DNA of 64,000 bases from Lasiosphaeris hirsuta (lineage: Eukaryota; Ascomycota; Sordariomycetes; Sordariales; Lasiosphaeriaceae). The position numbers and the translations under genes were made by a program. Below, one piece after another: positions 44,497-55,417 of this stretch. How positions within the stretch are numbered: position 1 is the stretch's first letter; each line of letters opens with the position of its first letter. The stretch is taken from the NCBI GenBank assembly GCA_030549175.1, contig JAUKUA010000002.1, positions 5,456,001-5,520,000 on the forward strand, given 5' to 3'. The notes under the pieces were generated by a model, which was not told the DNA's origin, searched no databases, and worked only from the letters and a program-made list of their open reading frames with translations.

Positions 44497-44727
44497 TTTT
44501 GTTTGTTTATTAGCGTGGGACTTCAAAGCCCGTTATGGAACCGAGAAAGGCCTCTTCCTAAATACCAGAAAGGCCTTTGAAGTGCCACAGATGCCTTTTT
44601 TTGATGGTGGAAAGGCCTTGATAGCATGCTTTTTCTCAATTCTGGAATACCATTCCAAAACTGCAATATTCCTTTAGGTTTTGGAGGAAAGATCACGCGC
44701 TAACAAACAAACCAGGGTTGGATTGTA
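44497..44727. mobile_element. MITE copy 2, left end eroded
   Basis: The right end CTAACAAACAAACCAGGGTTGG... is the inverse of the left end of copy 1 at 36355. The left end retains TTTGTTTGTTTATTAGCGTGGG but not the outermost CAATCCAACC. The interior shares ttcaaagcccg, ccacagatgcc and tgatggtgg with copy 1. Confidence 0.75.
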
Positions 44728-44766
44728 TGTGCTCCTTCTACCAACACCCCTGAACGGGCTGCGGTG

Positions 44767-46323
44767 CTAAAATGTCACCTCCTCTGTCGTGTCTCTCACC
44801 TTATTCATCCACCTCTGCAACGCTTTTTCATCCTCGCCGCCAACAACAACGTCGGCAATGCTTTCGTTCGTCTCGGTATCTTCGTACCAGCTCAAGATAA
44901 ACATTTGCCCCGACTCAAACTCGGGCCTCCATCTCCGGATGAAGTCGCCCCTCGTCCCCTTCACAGTGATAGAGAAGCTGCTCGCACAGCTCAATCCCCG
45001 GCTCGAGAAGTGCCCCTTCAAAAGTGGCAGCGAAAGGGATCCCGACGTCCGCACATTGAGATCGACGATATGATGTGCCGTTATCTCCCCATTATGACTT
45101 GCCGTCTGCCCAGCCTCCTCCGTCTCGAGAATATCAATCCCAACAGGACCGCAATAGCCATGTTCGGCAACGTACTTCGCGGTCCTCCGTATCAGAGACG
45201 CGAATTTGTCGTGAAGATATTGCTGATGCGAGTAGTTGATAGTGCTGCCAATCCATGCGTTGTTATCGTCGGTCATTTGTTCCGAGACGGCGAGGAACAC
45301 CGCCTCACCGGTATCCGTTGCTAGAAATGTCAGTCCGTAGTCACCGATTGGATCTATGACGAGGTCGCTAATGATAATCGACCCAGGCTTCATGTGATGG
45401 TTTACTTCGGTGACTTGGGAGAGTAGCTTGCGAAGAGCGCCGTCTCCGCTTGAAAAATCGTCGAGGAGCTCCCTTTTTTTCTCCTCTGATGTCACGACCC
45501 AGGTCCCAGCACCCCCAAAGGTTTGTTGGTTCTTCAGAACAAACGGAACAGGCCGGCGGTTGATCGAGTCAATGATGCGGGCTGTTTGCTCCTTGAGCCA
45601 CTCCCCCCGGCTGCCAGTGCATTCTACCGGGATGAAGCACATCTCCCCCTTGTCCGTGGTGCAAGTGTTGCAACAGGACTTGGCCAAAGATCCAAATCCC
45701 TCCGCTTCGACGAGTTCGACTCGGGGAGTGGGAAGGCCAGAAAGAGCTAGCGCTGCCTTGCTGTTGAGGTACCAGTGTGTCTCTAGGCTGTGGGTGAGTG
45801 GGTAATTCTCGAGTCCGTCAAGGACTATCTTGTACGTGATCTTGTCGATGCCGTGCTCCTTCATGGGTATCCTCTCTGGGCCGGCGCAGAAGATCAGCTC
45901 AGGGTACTGCGAGGGGTCCAAGACGGAGATGGTGGCTTCGGCCTCCCGTCGATCATGCTCAACTTGTTCTGCAGCCTGGCTCGTGTTGAACAGAATGACA
46001 GGCGCATTGCCAACTATGAAGGCATCCCGTTGGGGTATTAAGCTGAGATATTTCATGGCCAGCGATTTTTGCAAGTCAACATTGCTTGTCGTCAGAGCTT
46101 GCCGTGGTACCGTGTTGAAAGGGCTGTCTTGGTAAAGGAACTTGGTGTTGCGAGGGAAGTCTGGGCTTAGGTCGAGGCCACTGTTGACACCGCAGAAGAC
46201 GAGACCTAGTCGGATGTTTGCATTCTTGGGGCTTGCGCGTCTGTAGAGCTCGGCGAGTGTTGTGTCAAGCTTGATTGTGGGAAGCGTAATCGCCGCGGGA
46301 ATTGGGCCAACTACGGAGCCCAT
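44767..46323 (-). CDS. ATP-grasp domain protein, fungal type
   Basis: Single-exon frame of 518 aa. ATP-grasp enzymes join a carboxylate to an amine or thiol using ATP through an acyl-phosphate. The N-terminal half is a pre-ATP-grasp-like region (RLGLVFCGVNSGLDLSPDFP). The grasp fold shows PVPFVLKNQQTFGGAGTWVV (about residues 265-285, the Lys binding ATP and the following Gly-rich loop), then IIISDLVIDPIGDYGLTFL, and a metal/ATP-binding segment GPVGIDILETEE with HHIVDLNVRTSGSLSLPLL (D-x-N-x-R, about residues 420-445). Such proteins occur widely in filamentous fungi, annotated as solid-state-culture-specific ATP-grasp proteins; substrate unknown. The start MGSVVGPIPAAITLPTIKLD is the first in-frame ATG. 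No cluster partners flank it. Confidence 0.8.
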   Translation of the reverse strand: MGSVVGPIPAAITLPTIKLDTTLAELYRRASPKNANIRLGLVFCGVNSGLDLSPDFPRNTKFLYQDSPFNTVPRQALTTSNVDLQKSLAMKYLSLIPQRDAFIVGNAPVILFNTSQAAEQVEHDRREAEATISVLDPSQYPELIFCAGPERIPMKEHGIDKITYKIVLDGLENYPLTHSLETHWYLNSKAALALSGLPTPRVELVEAEGFGSLAKSCCNTCTTDKGEMCFIPVECTGSRGEWLKEQTARIIDSINRRPVPFVLKNQQTFGGAGTWVVTSEEKKRELLDDFSSGDGALRKLLSQVTEVNHHMKPGSIIISDLVIDPIGDYGLTFLATDTGEAVFLAVSEQMTDDNNAWIGSTINYSHQQYLHDKFASLIRRTAKYVAEHGYCGPVGIDILETEEAGQTASHNGEITAHHIVDLNVRTSGSLSLPLLKGHFSSRGLSCASSFSITVKGTRGDFIRRWRPEFESGQMFILSWYEDTETNESIADVVVGGEDEKALQRWMNKVRDTTEEVTF

Positions 46324-47539
46324 GGTGGTGAAAGGGAGATCAGGCTGGTAAATCGGTAAAGCGGTAATTGAAGGGGCAGATGGCGATAAGTGTTTACATT
46401 GTGCCGGCGGAGTTCATATCGACTTGAAGGACCTTTAAACTCCAAAGTCACGCGGACAGTCGCTTTGCAGAGCTGCAAACCCGGAGCTGGAACAAATTGG
46501 AAGGACGCGAACGTCATTGGGGAGGCGGTGTTTGAAATGGCGTAGTTGCCAAGTGGAATTGGGCTTGCAGATCTGTTCCGTCGGCTGCCAACCAGGGCAA
46601 GAGCAGGGCAAGTTCTCAAAGGCGTCCATCGCGCTGTCCCGGACCGGCCGCAGGTGAGACAATGACATCACCAACCTTAAAAACATGTATTTTCGGCTGC
46701 GCAGCTGACAACATTTGCCGTTATCGTTGTGAAACATGTCAATAGCACCCATACTATGTCATTTTCATCCCGCTGAGCCATGCTTTACCGTGACGAAACA
46801 TGCGAAGCCCTGGCCCCTAGCCTGGTCAAAACTGTCAAGACATAGATCAAAGTTATGTTCACCGTCTACTAGGACGACGCGTCGGTACTCTCGTAGTCGG
46901 GGTGCAGACGCTTCTTACATCGCCGAGGGTAACCAGGTTTCCTACCTCGGTTAATCGCCCTAATATATATACGAGAGAGGTGGCATCGAGGAGCCGTTAG
47001 CCAAGGGCAGTGAGATCACGAGGCTACGTATCTCTCAGATGAAGCGAATCCAGGCTGTCTACGCCGGCCTCGCTCTGCCTTTAGCTGCCTGAAGGCAGCC
47101 GCTTGCCAAGCCTTACCGATTCGGCGTCGCTGTCCAAGAACCCGAGGCGAGCATGACATGGAGACGGCCCCAACTTACACTGTGGTTACGGAAGGCAACT
47201 AGCTCTGAAGACGACGTCGTCGGTAGCCTGCGGGCGGGCGCTTTCTGGGGGTCGTGCTGCAGCCGAGTGGCGCTGTCGGTGACGCCGGCATCTTCTCGGG
47301 CAGCGTTGGTGGCCTCACCGTTCTTGTCGTGGTCATCGCTACTGCTGCCAATGGTGGGTGTGCTGACTCGACGCCGCCCTTATCCGCCACAAAACGCTGT
47401 GCCGCCTCTGGCTTCACTTAGTGCTTGTTGAACTAGTTCCTATTTTCTGCCGCGACTGTGGTCCGCCCAAATTGCGAGATCGAATACTGGTAGCCTAGCA
47501 ATATCGCTTCCTGTTTTTCTCGGTTTTTTTTTCTTCGAC
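46324..47539. other. Intergenic, no gene recognised
   Basis: 5' region of the ATP-grasp gene, then a run of frames with stops leading into the unrecognised relic. An AT microtract (taatatatatacg) lies near 46960-46970. Confidence 0.4.
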
Positions 47540-48290
47540 AGTTGCTAGGCGAGTTTCGACATCGGGAGACTTTGGCGCCGTACTCGGTGCGACGCCAGCG
47601 TGGTGGCTGGAGGGTTCGACTTCCGTGATCCCATTATCGTCTGGCTCAAGCGCCACGCCGGCAGCTGTTTTCGCGCTACTCCAGGCCCGCGAGCACGGTG
47701 TCTGCGCCGTGACCTAGACGTACAAGTCGGCCGACATGCGCATCAATGCCTGGCAGAGCGCCGACAACCGCGTCGTCGTCAGCTTCGGTCTTGCCGCGCC
47801 TGGCATCGTCAAGGTCAGCCCCAAGGTCACCTGACACCGTGGCTTGGCCGGCAGCGGCCGGTCTACCTGGGCCGGCCAGAAGCGCATCATCTTCTTCACT
47901 GGCGTCAAGATCCGCCCCGGCCTCTTCGACATACGCACCGAGCATGAGGAGCGCTGGCGCGGTGACAGCGATGAGGTGTTTCTGGTCGACAACGCCGACG
48001 ACGACGGCCTGAGAGCGGCATACAAAGCTGGGCTAGAGATGTTGGGCGATGACTGGTACCTGATCGACGAGCCGGAGGGTGAACCCCTGTCTCTAGATGA
48101 GGATGTTGGTAGGCACAGCCTACGGCTATTGACCTAGGCAGTAATCACAGCCGATACTAGATCACCCGCCGCTGCTTAGGGGCTGGATGCCGTCGAGGCC
48201 AACCTGGGAGATGTGGCTGGTTTGACCGACATTGTCAAGCTGATGCAGCTTGGGGGATGGGACGGATCGCTGGTGCTGTGGTGTTGACAT
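47540..48290 (+). pseudogene. Unrecognised gene relic with in-frame stops
   Basis: One reading frame stays protein-like over about 750 bases: FGAVLGATPAWWLEGSTSV, AVFALLQAREHGVCAVT, SADMRINAWQSADNRVVVSF, WAGQKRIIFFTGVKIRPGLF, EVFLVDNADDDGLRAAYKAG, GDDWYLIDEPEGEPLSLDED and VEANLGDVAGLTDIVKLMQL. It is cut by TAG at 47715, TGA at 47832, TAG at 48135 and TAG near 48177; the TAGs sit where Gln would fit. Family not recognised. Steady spacing of the stops in one frame, and their type, suggest mutation of a once coding gene and not a chance frame. Confidence 0.5.
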
Positions 48291-48943
48291 GCCTCAGGCC
48301 ATAATTGGGTGATCTTGAAATGATTGGGCTGGACAACTTTCCTGGTGCTGGGTGGATATACTAATGGCCGTCAAAAAGGCATGTTTGTAGCGTTCCTGGC
48401 CTCATCACTGCGTCGGGCTTGGCCCTGGGTAGAAGCATCCTCAATTGATACCTCATACGCTTCATACGGCAATATCCTATAGCCCATCCCGCCCCGCCCA
48501 CGAAGGTTTCATGGCGTACAACATCTGGCTTGATCAGTGGAGTCGTAGCTGCTTGGTAGCACTCGAACCCCTTTCCCCTTCAAGGGCAAAGCCTGTTGTC
48601 TCTCGCTAATGTTACCATCGTCGACCCCTACCAACTACATCACCCCTCGCCGCTTTTGCTCAGGTACTTGCGAGGGGGACGTTAGTAAGGCAAATGAACA
48701 AGTTTAGACTACCTAGCCTTCCGAGAATGAAAATTGGTAACTTTCACGAGAGAGAGGCCTAAGTGGATAGTGACAGGCTGATTAACTATCAGCCATGCAA
48801 AGGTTGGATACGGGTTTTCAGGGTTAGAAATTCTACTACCCCTCTATCAAAATAATGCGTCACCATCAAAAGCCCACTACTCCACTCCCCCATAAGGTGC
48901 CATCATAACACCGTACTGACTACGAGTTGGCCGAAGATGCCCG
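48291..48943. other. Intergenic, no gene seen
   Basis: Short frames only; nothing recognised. Confidence 0.45.
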
Positions 48944-49826
48944 CTACCAGGGAATCATCTCCCCCTTCCAGTCCACGAACGTGCCGGACTGCTCAGGGGT
49001 TAGCTTCTGGATGATGTCGACCATGCCGTTGCAAGACTCCTCAATATCAACTCGGCCCCGCCAGCCGGTGAGTTTGGTCTTGATAAAGCCAGGCTCAAAC
49101 GCGAGAGTTGTGATGGGTATGTTGTCGCGCTGGAAGTCAAGCGCGAGTGTCTTAACCTGCTGGTTGACTGCGGCCTTTGCCATGCGGTACCCAATGACCT
49201 CCCCGTCGTGATCGGGGGCTTTTTTTTCCAGTCAGTGAGTGACGAGAACCAAAGGGGGTAAGCATACTTCCAATGCTTCCAGACTTGGAAGTGATGTAGA
49301 TCAGCTTTATAGTGCCGTCTTTGGTGATCAACGGCAGGAAATGCTTGGCAACGAGAAATGGACCCTGTGAAGTCAGCTATCTCGAGTCCTTTTATCACCG
49401 CAAAGCGAGGGTGTATAGACACACAACCGCCATCACCTGGAACCTCTCCATCAAATCCTCCTGCTCGTGGAGGTGCCACTCAAGCGGACGAACCTTGATC
49501 CCGCCACAGTTAATCAAGACATCTAACGTCACTTGCTTTTCCGCGAGCTCCTGGGCCGCAGATTTGATGGTCGCTTCATCCTTATAGTCGATCTGCACAA
49601 TGTCCGAGTTTATCGCCCTCAGCTAAAAGGTCAATTAATACGAATGGCATCATAGCCCTGGAACAAGGGGTATATGTATCCAAGTATACACACATCCGCA
49701 ATCGAGGGATCGTTTGTAGCTAGTGTTTCGGGGCGTGCCGAACCAATGGTATTCCAGCCTCTAGTCTGGAAGGTACGAATCAGTTGAAGGCGATGCCGCG
49801 GTTGGCCCCTTCCACATCATGTCAAC
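48944..49826 (-). pseudogene. Short-chain dehydrogenase/reductase, N-terminus frameshifted
   Basis: SDR enzymes are NAD(P)-dependent oxidoreductases. Readable pieces: GANRGIAFN (nucleotide-binding TGxxxGIG-like motif, degraded), then after a frame change IRTFQTRGWNTIGSARPET and NDPSIAD; exon 49622-49437 LDVLINCGGIKVRPLEW (NxGG motif); exon 49364-49268 GPFLVAKHFLPLITKDGTIK and IYITSKSGSIG (catalytic Ser region); exon 49218-48944 EVIGYRMAKAAVNQQVKTL (YxxxK catalytic pair) to GEMIPW. Introns with GTGATG, GTATGC donors are intact. The first exon lacks an in-frame ATG (TGA precedes the motif) and loses one base after GIAFN (TGA follows). The catalytic half is well kept, so a sequencing error in exon 1 is an alternative. 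Confidence 0.65.
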
Positions 49827-52530
49827 AGTTGTCAGTAGGATCACCAAGGGAAAAGTAGACCGAAGGATATGGCTGACCGACGATTAAAACAGTCTTTAGG
49901 TTCATTATCGCGGCCGCCGAGTAAATACGCGATTGCCCGCGAGTTCTTCTGCCCAGAGTCGGGATGCTACGTGCCGTGCGATCGATTTGCGTGGGGGGGA
50001 GCGACCAGGATACCGTCTTATGCCAACCGCCGGATTGTGTACGCCAAAGGAAGGAAGCTAGGCACAATGCTCTGCACGGGGTTGCCTAGTAGTTGGGTTG
50101 TGGTTTTGGGGTTGGGCCGAAATCGGTCTTTGTGTCACCCTGCCCTGCCCCAGGACCGAAAGTGCGAGAAGCTAAGCATAAGGGCGGCAGTCTCAGACCT
50201 TAGCCGTAAGATATAACTTTTTTTATTTAGGCTATACACACCCGGTACGGTCAGTCAAATCATATAAGAGAAAGATGATATTTTAAGATATTAGTTATAC
50301 TAGAAAAATACATAAAAACCAATCTATATATCAATAGCCTAAGAGAGTAATGTAAATGTTATTAACCTTATATTTACTAAATTTTACTAATTATTAAGAA
50401 AAATCCTCCCAACCCATATTAAAATATAAAGATTTAAAGGAAGAAAAATAAAATGTAGTAAAAAATTTATAAAAAGAATATGCTACTGCAGAAAGACTGC
50501 TTGGATAAGCGTTAGTTTGGTGGTTCTTCAGATGAACACTGACATGACATATTTGTATAGTATTGTAAAGGATAGCACGTTAGCAATCAGTCTGGAGGGC
50601 GTACTACCATTATATAGCAGTGTACCCCCTGTGCTCAATTGAGCACAGGGACTGTGCACAATGGACTAACCTATCTAAGCTATTTACATTTTACCACGGA
50701 ACACTTCCTTTCTTAAGATTAATCTTCCTTATATTATAATTAAACTAAGTGTTTCACCTCACACACTGGTAGGCTCAGCTAGGTCAACAGGGTCACTGAC
50801 CTCCTTGACCAAGCCACACCACAGACACACACAACGGACCCACAGCAACTCGTTGAGATCTTCACGAGTCAGTGTGGAGCCAGGAACCATCACAGAGGTT
50901 GCCACGACGTGGCTTTACCTCGGAACACACTCCATCGCGTGGCACAAGGCCTACTCGGCCCCAAGCACGCAGGTCAATAGACCCTTAGGCACGACCACGG
51001 GTCAGCCCGGGACTCCTAGAACCATCCACAAGCCAGAGCGGCCACACAAGTGGACCTCGCCCACGCTAGGCAACGTCACCAGACTTCAGATTGGTCAAGG
51101 ACGAGCCACTCAACCTCAGCATCGTGATCAGGGCCTGCATAGCCAGCCAAGGTCCTACAGTTGGTCTTTCAATTAAGGACCTCCCCGCTATCGCAATCAT
51201 TCCTTTAGAAGACCTGGAACCCGACGTTCTCTGGAGTCTAGCTTCAGTAGTAACAAGTAGTTACGACCCCCGCGTATAAGTCATGAAGGGAACCGTCGCT
51301 ATGACAAACGCTAGCCTTGGGACTTGGCGGCTTGTAGCCGACGTAAGTACCAAGGACGTGAAGGAACCTCCACAGCGATGGACACCATGCCACTTAAGCT
51401 GTAGGAGTAAGTACTAATACCGGCCGTGGGCCGACGTATAATAGCCGACTTCACCTGGCTTGTAGCCACGGATTTGTAGGGCGTGAGAAACGGGCGGCTA
51501 AGGGAGATTCGGGACCGACGGGCGGTTAGGACAGATCCTTCAGGTATCTTGGCATTCTCGTATCTTATATATAGCCTTATATAAAAGGAATAGGTGTGCT
51601 ACGACGGATCCTCGAGAGGAAGAAGCTTCCCAGTTCTCTTGGAACAACCTAGAAAGATTATTAGCTGAACTTCAGTGAAGCTGAGAGGTAATACAACCTT
51701 GTGAACCATTTTGTTTCTCTCGACTTGTAACTACGAAATATTGTGTGTTATCTTCTGTGGTATCGTTCTATCTCCCTGAGCCTACCTCTTCCCATGGTAC
51801 ATACTACTACTCTGGGCTGCGACGATCAACTCCCTTAACTACTGTACCAAAGCTCTAAATCCAACCTTGTGCTAAGACACTTGACCATTGAGTCGTGCGC
51901 GGCCTTGTAAGGACCATCTCCCTGAGTCGGAAGACTTGAAAGCTCTGAATCGGACCAACACTACTGCCGGGGTAGTCAGCCGTCCGGTTGAAGTTGTGAT
52001 CAAGGCTATAGTTCTGTAGTTGGATTCCTCACCCGATACCTCACCTTGTGGTTGTCACACCCCAGACCCTCGGTGGCTGGCCTGTGTCACATCACCTTAC
52101 GAGTTGCTATTTAATATTAGGTACCTAGGTACTTAGTATATAGGTTATGATAATTATTTTAAAGGTTTAAGTAGCTTTATAAAGCTCATATTAAGTTTTG
52201 GTAAGAAAAGAAGTATATAAATTTAAGTTCCTTTAAAGAACGCTGAGTGTAGCTAAGAGTAATCACCTCACGTTAGTGCTAGGTATGGATATTATTACCT
52301 AAATAATAGATAATAAGGTAAAATATTTAGTCAATTGTGTGCGGGTTCAATAAAACGATAGTAGCGATTTCAAAGCAATTGAATGAACGTATAGACATCT
52401 TGTACATTTGTGAATCAATTTCCCTGACCCACGGCAACCATCCCTTTCTCCCTCACCTTTTCTCCCCCACACCTTTTTCTCCCCCACAACTTTTTCTCCC
52501 CCACACCTACTCTCCATCTACAGCCTAGCC
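49827..52530. other. AT-rich, repeat-bearing intergenic block
   Basis: 50215-50470 and 52100-52330 are clearly AT-rich compared with the rest of the window. Between them are a MITE copy (50460-50705) and a GC-normal part (50.8-52.05 kb). A plus-strand frame at 51091-51279 (VKDEPLNLSIVIRACIASQG, DLPAIAIIPLEDLEPDVLWS) reads like protein but is not recognised. TATA-like sequences (tatatatagccttatataaaagg, split over 51565-51590) might belong to a solo LTR; no LTR boundary could be fixed. Confidence 0.4.
50460..50705 (+). mobile_element. Nested MITE, copy A
   Basis: Shares with 62.59-62.83 kb the order: arm (gaaagactgcttggataagcg, gaacactgacatgacatattt), centre (gcaatcagtctggagggc), a dyad built around the palindrome CCCTGTGCTC/GAGCACAGGG with AATT in the middle (50628-50651), and the end taagctatttacattttacc. 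No open frame. The right outer arm is missing here. Confidence 0.7.
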
Positions 52531-53833
52531 ATGGCCAACTTGCAGGGCATTGTGAATAGATTCCGGCCGAATGTTGCCGAGTACGAAGCCGCCTATCAGC
52601 AGTTGCACCGGAACCCCGAGCTCTCAATGCTAGAGCCCGACACTGCGCGTCAAGCGGGAGCTCACCTTAGAAGTCTCGGCTTTGATGAGGTCATCGGCCA
52701 GCTCGGTGGACATGGACTCGCTGGGGTGCTCCGGAACGGACCCGGGCCCGTAGTCATGATCAGGGCGGACATGGATGCACTGCCCGTCAAGGAGCTCACC
52801 GGACTCCCGTACACGAGCACCAAGACCCAGATGGACCGCTTCGGGGTAGAATATACCGTCATGCACGCCTGCGGGCATGATGTGCATGTCGCCTGTCTCA
52901 TGGGGGCCGCCCAGCTTCTGTATGCCGCCAGAGAGGCGTGGTCCGGAACACTCGTCTGCCTGTTGCAGCCAGGGGAAGAAGACGGCGCTGGAGCCAGGAA
53001 GATGGTCGAAGATGGTCGAAGATGGTCGAAGATGGTCGAAGATGGTCGAAGATGGCCTGTTCGACAAGATCCCAAGGCCCGACATCCTTCTCGGGCATCA
53101 CGTTGTCAAAACCGAGGCTTGAACCGTGCAGATCCGTTCGGGCGCGGCATTGTCTGCCTGTGACTGCTTCGACGTCCGGCTTTTTGGCAAGGGCGGCCAC
53201 GGCTCGTCCCCGCGTAAGTGCATCTACCCGGTCTATGCCGCATGCTCCATAGTAGTGCGGCTTCAGGGCATCGTCTCCCGCGAGGTTGACCCTGCCGACT
53301 ACGCCGTCGTGACCTGTGTCTCCCTCCAGACCTCCAAGGCCATCAACATTGTCCCGGACACTGTTGACATGAAGGTTGACGTGAGGAGCTACGGCCCCGC
53401 TGTTCGGAAGTGCGTCGTTGCCGCAGTCAAGCGGGTCATTCGTGGCGAGAGTGAGGCCTCCGGGCTGCTGAAGGAGCTGCAGATCGTGCAGACTGACGAC
53501 ATTCCGGCAATCATAAACGACGATAGGACAGTGGAGAAGTTGGAGCGCGTATTCAGGCAGCACTTTGGCGAGAGTGCTGTCTCAGAGATGGCAAGGGATA
53601 CGGGAAGCGATGACTTCTCCATTTTTGCCGAAGCGCAGAACATCTCGTGCGCGTACTGGAACATTGGGGGCGTTGACCCAGCGGTATGGCAAGAGGCGAA
53701 GCGCAATGGTACGATTGACGGGCTGCCAGGGAACCACTCGGCCCATTTTGCGCCAGCCGTGAGCCCGACTATACGGACAGGAATTGATGCGTTGGCGGTG
53801 GCATCCTTGGCATATCTGGTTTCAAATGTCTAG
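52531..53833 (+). pseudogene. M20 family amidohydrolase/peptidase, broken by a tandem-repeat expansion
   Basis: M20D-type enzymes are cytosolic two-metal amidohydrolases that split N-acyl amino acids and similar amides. The 5' half is intact: HRNPELSMLEPDTARQAG, VVMIRADMDALPVKELTG (metal Asp region), VMHACGHDVHVACLMGAA (metal His pair), LLQPGEEDGAGA (catalytic Glu pair). Then five copies of a 10-bp unit (53001-53050) replace the single copy expected in KMVEDGLFDK, adding 40 bp and shifting frame. The old frame resumes as LFDKIPRPDILLGHHVV, meets TGA at 53120-53122 where Gly is expected, and continues to the end with KGGHGSSP, SGDDF-like GSDDFSIFAEAQ, and NHSAHFAP (last metal His). It stops at 53833. 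Without the expansion and the single TGA the gene would be whole, so loss is recent. Confidence 0.85.
53001..53050 (+). repeat. 10-bp tandem repeat GATGGTCGAA, five perfect copies
   Basis: Five identical units within the M20 coding sequence, followed by the half unit gatgg. A 10-bp period shifts reading frame with each gain or loss. Confidence 0.95.
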
Positions 53834-53904
53834 GTGTCTAGAATTGAAAAACAAAGCACTGCATACTCTGTCCTTTTCTACCCAACGTATCTAACTTGAG
53901 TTCT

Positions 53905-54441
53905 TCACCTTAGCCGACCTCTGGCTATGATGGAGAGTCTTAAGTTATCCACAACCACCGAGGGAAGATGAGGTAGGTCAAGGTGCTCGCCAGGTGTCGA
54001 AAGGAAATCAAGGTGTCTCCTAAAGTACTCTGGGTCGAGCTGGTAGAAGGCACCAAGCGCCTTGACCCATTGGTTCGTAGCGAGCCCCCGAACGAAGAGC
54101 AGCCGTCCGCACTCCGGCGTTGGGTCGGTGAGTGGGGAACCGGGAAAAAGCGCGGCATCCTGGGGAATACGCTGAATAGTTATGCCTCTGGAAGGTATAG
54201 CGGCGCCGGGCGAGGAAGCTTGCCTAGTTCTGGGCTGCAAACTGTGAACGAAGACAAATGGTCGATTCGCCACCAAGCTCTGCATAGATGAGGACTGTGA
54301 TGGCGACTTCGAGAGAGGGGCGCTGACAAAAGCCTGGAAAGATCGATAGTTGACTCCAGGTGGAATAGCATCAGACCGGCGCCTTTTGGAGTGATTTTCG
54401 ATCAACAGCGCGTATTGGGACTGCTGCTCAGCGGTTGACAA
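53905..54441 (-). pseudogene. CorA-like protein, N-terminal fragment
   Basis: Open frame of 178 aa. The start MSTAEQQSQYALLIENHSKR leads to RGITIQRIPQDAALFPG and then LLFVRGLATNQWVKALGAFY, QLDPEYFRRHLDFLS. The last two resemble the N-terminal cytosolic part of large fungal CorA-like proteins (W..LG..Y..DPE.F.RHLDFL). Those proteins are usually 500-700 aa with two C-terminal membrane segments (GMN motif), which are absent here. The frame ends ARGRLR-stop next to the 3' end of the M20 relic, so this is a truncated gene or a chance survivor. Function as a transporter is excluded in this form. Confidence 0.45.
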
Positions 54442-55365
54442 CTCTCCTACGTCGCACAGTCCCCTTTAGTACCAGTCGCCATCGGCAACGAGGATCGATC
54501 TTGGGGTGTTTACACACCGATGCTCGGGGCACGAACAATCCGTCCTTCGACCATCGAGGCTGCCATGACCGAGGCTTCTCTCTCAAAGGCTTCGATTTCC
54601 CTAAAAGACTGGCATCTCGCCCTTGGAATGTGCCGGGGTGGGGGGATATTGTTCCAGCATTTTCCCTGGGCCGAAAGTCCTTGGGGCGCCCGACCGTCAC
54701 GGCACCAAGTCGCAATGCCTTGTCCCACCTATGAATAGCCGACGCCACACATGCTCTTAGCTAGTCTTCTCGCACAACAATAAGTCCATCAATCTAGTCC
54801 TTGGTCGGCATTGTGACACCGACGCTCATTCTGCACTGCACCATCCGCGACCTGCATGACATGAGGCAGCCGTGTTCCTCCTCAGGACAGCTAATAGACG
54901 AAATCGGCTACACCAGGAACTTGAACAGAATAAGGAAGGAAGCACGCACGGTGCTGCTTTTTCAATTAGCAGCAGTGTTGTTGAGTTTGGCTTGGAGGGG
55001 AGGGGGAGGAGCGGGGGCAGCTAGGACTCGTGCAAGGACGAGCAACGAGGCAGGCGGTACCACCTCTGTTGCTATACCCTATACCCGTGCACGATGTGAT
55101 GAGAAATGGGAAACGGGGACATAAATTTGGTGTTCCTTTCCCTTGCTCCTTCCTCCATTCTCAGAGAAATAGTGCAAGTATTGTTTCCAAGCTGACAGAC
55201 AATCTTGTTTGATCTATTTAGGCCGCTCCTGCATTTGCGTAGAATGCGGAACACACTGGGGAACCTCGCCGCTGTGGAACAGGAATGACTCCCCATTGTC
55301 CGCTCCGCCACTACCCGTGAGCAGTTTCCGACCACCATTTAGTCAGGTTCCATAATCGTACACAC

Positions 55366-55417
<52 letters not shown>

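Noticed and set aside
51290..52090. Possible solo LTR with TATA-like sequence near 51570
   Set aside because: No second copy in the window, no clear TG/CA ends or target duplication; left as unrecognised.
54428..54748. Paired opposite frames of about 100 aa
   Set aside because: Complementary shadows of one another; neither shows a domain or a splice signal.
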